Of a DNA stretch of 6,870 nucleotides, positions 5,040 to 6,870 are shown one piece after another. Under the pieces are notes generated by a model. It did not search any database, was not told the DNA's origin, and saw only the letters and a list, made by a program, of their open reading frames with translations. Source of the DNA: Bacteroidota bacterium (lineage in GTDB: Bacteria; Bacteroidota; Bacteroidia; Chitinophagales; Saprospiraceae); NCBI GenBank assembly GCA_008501835.1, contig QQUB01000413.1:1-6870 (forward strand), in the 5' to 3' direction. A program made the position numbers and the translations under genes. The first letter of the stretch is position 1. Each line of letters opens with the position of its first letter.

Positions 5040-5323
5040 TGGATTCTTCTGCCTCTGGCCCAAGCAATTATTTCCTCCGGTCTCCAATATCGGGCGTTCC
5101 CAATTTTTTTGGATCGTGGAAAATCTGTTCTTCCTTGATAATGAGACTGAATCGTCCCCTTACTCTTATGTAAATATTCGGCTACTTCCCCTACTGTCCA
5201 TAATTGATCTTTTGATTTGACTTCAGGCTTCCGAAGTTGACTATCAATTTTTTCCATAAGTTTTTTGAGCCCTCTGATTTCCTGAAGGCAAACATCCAAA
5301 TCACTCACCCGATCATCAGGCAT
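5036..5323 (-). CDS. Excisionase/AlpA-like helix-turn-helix protein
   Basis: This 95-residue DNA-binding protein is likely an excisionase or regulator of the neighbouring integrase. Residues 8-32 (from LDVCLQEIRGLKKLMEKI) look like a short coiled coil that could dimerise. Residues 41-90 form a MerR/AlpA-type winged HTH: LWTVGEVAEYLHKSKGTIQ, the loop and wing with FPRSKKIGNARYW, and RPEEIIAWARG as the closing helix. The pattern x-V-G-E-V-A-E-Y-L and the F-P-R-S-K-K wing are typical of phage AlpA/Xis-like proteins. Start ATG 5321-5323 has SD GGAGG at 5334-5330, 6 nt away. The stop TAA overlaps the integrase TAA on the other strand (TTAA at 5036-5039), so the two genes converge with no room for a separate terminator. 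Direction of action on excision is inferred. Confidence 0.85.
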   Translation of the reverse strand: MPDDRVSDLDVCLQEIRGLKKLMEKIDSQLRKPEVKSKDQLWTVGEVAEYLHKSKGTIQSHYQGRTDFPRSKKIGNARYWRPEEIIAWARGRRIH

Positions 5324-5420
5324 TATGAACCTCCACTCTTTGAAAAACCACGAAAAGACAAAACCCTAAAACAACGGATTGGCAAATCAACTAATCCCCC
5401 ACCATATCCCTTACTATGCC

Positions 5421-5466
5421 AAAATATGTTCATTCTGTTTAGTCCTTTTTTGTCCGAACATATTTT
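5421..5466. repeat. Perfect 11-bp inverted repeat spanning the end of the DUF6362-like gene
   Basis: AAAATATGTTC (5421-5431) and GAACATATTTT (5456-5466) are exact reverse complements separated by 24 bp. The right arm lies inside the last codons of the minus-strand gene and the left arm after its stop. Neither side has a proper U-run after a compact stem, so it is a poor terminator. It may be an operator for the downstream HTH gene or a transcript-stabilising hairpin. Confidence 0.45.
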
Positions 5467-5855
5467 CCCGCCATTTGCCTTGTGTTAAGCCGGGTAACAA
5501 TCTTCAATAAAGCGATAGTATGGATTTCCCAGGCTTTGGTTCGGCTATAACCCACACGCCAGCAAATTTGTTTCCAATACACTTTTTGTGCCCGCAACCA
5601 CACAATTCTGCGCTCCGTCTCACCCTCCAACCAGAAGATCCAATCAAAGCATTCCTCCATCCGACTAATGGCCGAAGCCGAAGGAGGTCCCAATTTTAAT
5701 GGTTTTTTCTCCTGTCGTAATAGCTCCACCGTAGAGTGCACCACTACAGGCCAACTATTAAAATGTTTCTGCACTTTTACCGGAGGCAACCTCCGTAAAG
5801 TTGCCACCGCTTCTTCAAATCGCTCCGCCACGTCGGTTACTGTCCATTTTTCCAT
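5439..5855 (-). CDS. DUF6362-like protein, putative HTH protein of a mobile element
   Basis: The 138-residue soluble protein resembles the DUF6362 family as I remember it from alphaproteobacterial prophages and ICEs. The opening WTVTDVAERFEEA leads to TLRRLPPVKVQ (19-29), FNSWPVVV (32-39), a proline-rich link KLGPPSASAISRMEE (54-68), DWIFWLEGE, RRIVWLRAQKVYWKQICWRVGYSRTKAW (82-109) and a basic tail. Residues 92-120 look like a sigma-region-4-like or HTH unit (WKQICWRVGYSRTKAW), suggesting nucleic-acid binding. No function is established to my knowledge. The ATG at 5855 has SD GGGGAG (5865-5860), 4 nt away. It follows the 69-residue gene by 14 bp and is presumably in the same operon; a 115-bp gap separates it from the HTH gene downstream. 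A strong basic tail (RTKKD) is partly within an inverted repeat. Confidence 0.75.
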   Translation of the reverse strand: MEKWTVTDVAERFEEAVATLRRLPPVKVQKHFNSWPVVVHSTVELLRQEKKPLKLGPPSASAISRMEECFDWIFWLEGETERRIVWLRAQKVYWKQICWRVGYSRTKAWEIHTIALLKIVTRLNTRQMAGKYVRTKKD

Positions 5856-5869
5856 GATTCTCCCCTTTT

Positions 5870-6079
5870 TTAATTATGTTTTTCCTTCGCTTCCCAAAGT
5901 TTGAAACGCACAGCCCCATCCACCCAATCTTTGGTTAATTGCGCACGAAAAAGTTCATCCTCCGCCTGCAATTGCAAAGACGCCAACTGCTCCTGATTCA
6001 ACTGCATCAAACTTTGGATCGAAACTTTCCGTACCCAATCCAAAGTAATGGGTGTGGGGATTGCATCTATTTTCTTCAT
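5870..6079 (-). CDS. Small helical protein of mobile-element type, 69 residues
   Basis: The product is soluble. After a proline-containing leader (IPTPITLDWVRKVS), residues 20-65 read as one or two amphipathic helices (SLMQLNQEQLASLQLQAEDEL, then LTKDWVDGAVRFKLWEAKEK), suggesting a coiled-coil adaptor. I recall longer alphaproteobacterial prophage proteins with the same order (TLEALRALDL... LA.LQ.EA... LK.WLDGALALRY), followed by an extra conserved end. If that is right, this version is shortened at the C-terminus. The frame is open for ten more residues upstream, but ATG 6079 was chosen because AGGAGG (6090-6085) stands 5 nt before it. That SD can pair with CCTCCTGC further upstream. It precedes the DUF6362-like gene by 14 bp. 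The function is unknown. Confidence 0.65.
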   Translation of the reverse strand: MKKIDAIPTPITLDWVRKVSIQSLMQLNQEQLASLQLQAEDELFRAQLTKDWVDGAVRFKLWEAKEKHN

Positions 6080-6080
6080 T

Positions 6081-6296
6081 TCAGCCTCCTGCTTTGTTCT
6101 GGAAGCCAATCAAACACACCATGGCAGGAGGTGTCCTGAAGGCAACCAGCTCCCCGGCAGGCGTTAACAAAAAGCAGAATCTAGGGCCCCCTCTCCATGG
6201 CAAGATGGTAATTAGGTGGAAGGCAGGTGAAAAAAAGAGGGAAAAACCAGCTAAAGATTTAACCTGTAATACCCCCTCCCATCGGACAATACACAT
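6081..6296 (-). CDS. Doubtful small ORF filling the gap before the 69-residue gene
   Basis: A 71-codon frame fills the 171-bp space between the 203-residue gene and the 69-residue gene and ends TGA-A-ATG, one base before the next start, as coupled operon genes often do. The C-terminal half (from FCFLLTPAGELVAFRTPP to AMVCLIGF) looks protein-like, and the first half is hydrophobic. Against it, the only ATG (6296) lies 46 bp inside the upstream gene and has no well-spaced SD, so the true start, if any, may be a later non-ATG codon. I recognise no family with certainty. Without this frame the gap is non-coding. Confidence 0.3.
   Translation of the reverse strand: MCIVRWEGVLQVKSLAGFSLFFSPAFHLITILPWRGGPRFCFLLTPAGELVAFRTPPAMVCLIGFQNKAGG
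6085..6131 (-). promoter_or_regulatory. Hairpin that can mask the SD of the 69-residue gene
   Basis: In the minus-strand transcript CCTCCTGC (6131-6124) is an exact complement of GCAGGAGG (6092-6085), with 31 nt between. The second arm contains the whole SD AGGAGG. The eight GC-rich pairs could hide the ribosome site until something, such as a ribosome finishing the upstream frame, opens it. Confidence 0.4.
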
Positions 6297-6870
6297 TCCC
6301 GCCAGTAAGGTTTTCCACTAAAAACATTCTTTATCTGTTCACTGCGGGAGCCTGCTTTGTCTAAAAGGATTTTTCCATGTACCCATGGATTGTCGGTAAA
6401 ACTGGCTTGATGCAAGGCACGAATTATTTCTGCCTGAACAAAACCAAATCGAAATTCTCGTCCCCCCATAAGAACGGATTGATAATTATCACTATGCCAA
6501 AAAGATTTAAGCCGCTGCCCCTCACGACCAATCAATTGCTGGTGGAGAGTTCGTTCTACTTTAAATTGCTGCTCAAACTGCTCCACATCCTTTCGCAAAA
6601 TTTGCAAATCCAATGGTTCAATCAACCAGTTACGCTTTTCCAATGGAGGCTGAATAAAAAACTTGGGTTCATTTAAGGTATGAAAAAGCGATGCATTGAC
6701 CTTCCCATGCCGAAACAGCCACCGGCAATCCTCTGCCAGTAACTGGACAAATCCCTTAATCCACTGCTCCTGAAGAGGATGAAATATTTCCCGTCCATCC
6801 TTGCCATACCGAAGCTTCCCCAGAGTACAACAACAGTGCCTAAGCCATACACAACCCGTCAACCTCCCGG
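6251..6870 (-). CDS. Protein of unknown function, mobile-element type (5' end outside window)
   Basis: About 206 residues are visible and the frame stays open to the right edge. The only start-like codon near the edge is a TTG at 6862 with an SD-like GGGAGG directly abutting it (no spacing), so the real start is probably outside. Near the N-terminus is a Cys cluster (RHCCCTLG), then LRYGKDGREIFHPLQEQWI. The middle contains FFIQPPLEKRNWLIEPLDL and a charged helical stretch through QQLIGREGQRLKSFWHSDNYQSV. The C-terminal 75 residues, from GGREFRFGFVQAEIIRALH through NPWVHGKILLDKAGSRS to DGRGYYRLNL, look like a winged-helix-like domain. I recall this C-terminal pattern in proteobacterial prophage or ICE proteins of unknown function. 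It would be the first visible gene of the minus-strand operon. Stop is TAG (6253-6251). Confidence 0.7.
   Translation of the reverse strand, partial: GRLTGCVWLRHCCCTLGKLRYGKDGREIFHPLQEQWIKGFVQLLAEDCRWLFRHGKVNASLFHTLNEPKFFIQPPLEKRNWLIEPLDLQILRKDVEQFEQQFKVERTLHQQLIGREGQRLKSFWHSDNYQSVLMGGREFRFGFVQAEIIRALHQASFTDNPWVHGKILLDKAGSRSEQIKNVFSGKPYWRECVLSDGRGYYRLNL

Noticed and set aside
5280..6145. 12-bp direct repeat TCCTGAAGGCAA at 5280-5291 and 6134-6145
   Set aside because: About one 12-mer repeat is expected by chance in 6.9 kb, and the copies fall in unrelated contexts.
6052..6321. 89-codon plus-strand frame over 6052-6321
   Set aside because: It overlaps two minus-strand genes, has no SD, and its product is low in recognisable structure; the minus-strand reading of the gap fits the operon better.

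Overview
The left end looks like the chromosome of a Bacteroidota bacterium, possibly of the Saprospiria. The evidence is a DnaA of recognisable Bacteroidota type, a promoter matching the Bacteroidota consensus (TTTG, 19 bp, TAnnTTTG) in front of the tRNAs, and genes with no Shine-Dalgarno (SD) sequence as far as about position 2950.

Layout. 1-1242 is the 3' part of dnaA. 1266-1557 is a short tRNA-Pro(TGG) / tRNA-Ser(GCT) unit with its own promoter and a rho-independent terminator. 1559-3009 holds four small same-strand genes: a helix-turn-helix (HTH) protein, an overlapping partner of unknown function, and two small proteins with hydrophobic segments. A strong terminator closes this block. 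3010-3307 is non-coding and contains a GC-rich stretch full of potential stems. 3308-3610 is a small mobile-element-type gene. 3611-4064 is AT-rich and non-coding, with repeats and a sigma70-like promoter leading into a tyrosine recombinase gene (4065-5039). From the right edge back to 5036, minus-strand genes run toward the integrase: a protein of unknown function (partial), a doubtful 71-codon frame, a 69-residue protein, a DUF6362-like protein, and an excisionase-like HTH protein. The last of these ends on stop codons that overlap those of the integrase.

Interpretation. The part right of about 3010 looks like a mobile element of proteobacterial (alphaproteobacterial prophage/ICE-like) ancestry. 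All five genes there with a visible start carry an SD motif (four strong, one weaker), the integrase has a TTGACT/TATCAT promoter, and several proteins resemble families I associate with Proteobacteria. Expression signals switch sharply around 3010-3300. tRNA-Ser is the natural suspect for an integration target, but no second copy of its 3' end lies in the window, so the right boundary is probably outside. A chimeric assembly cannot be excluded from sequence alone.

No known defence system, CRISPR array or complete IS was seen. The less-described material is the minus-strand gene module, the structured non-coding stretch at 3146-3282, and the repeats around the integrase promoter. All family names rest on recalled sequence patterns, not on a search.
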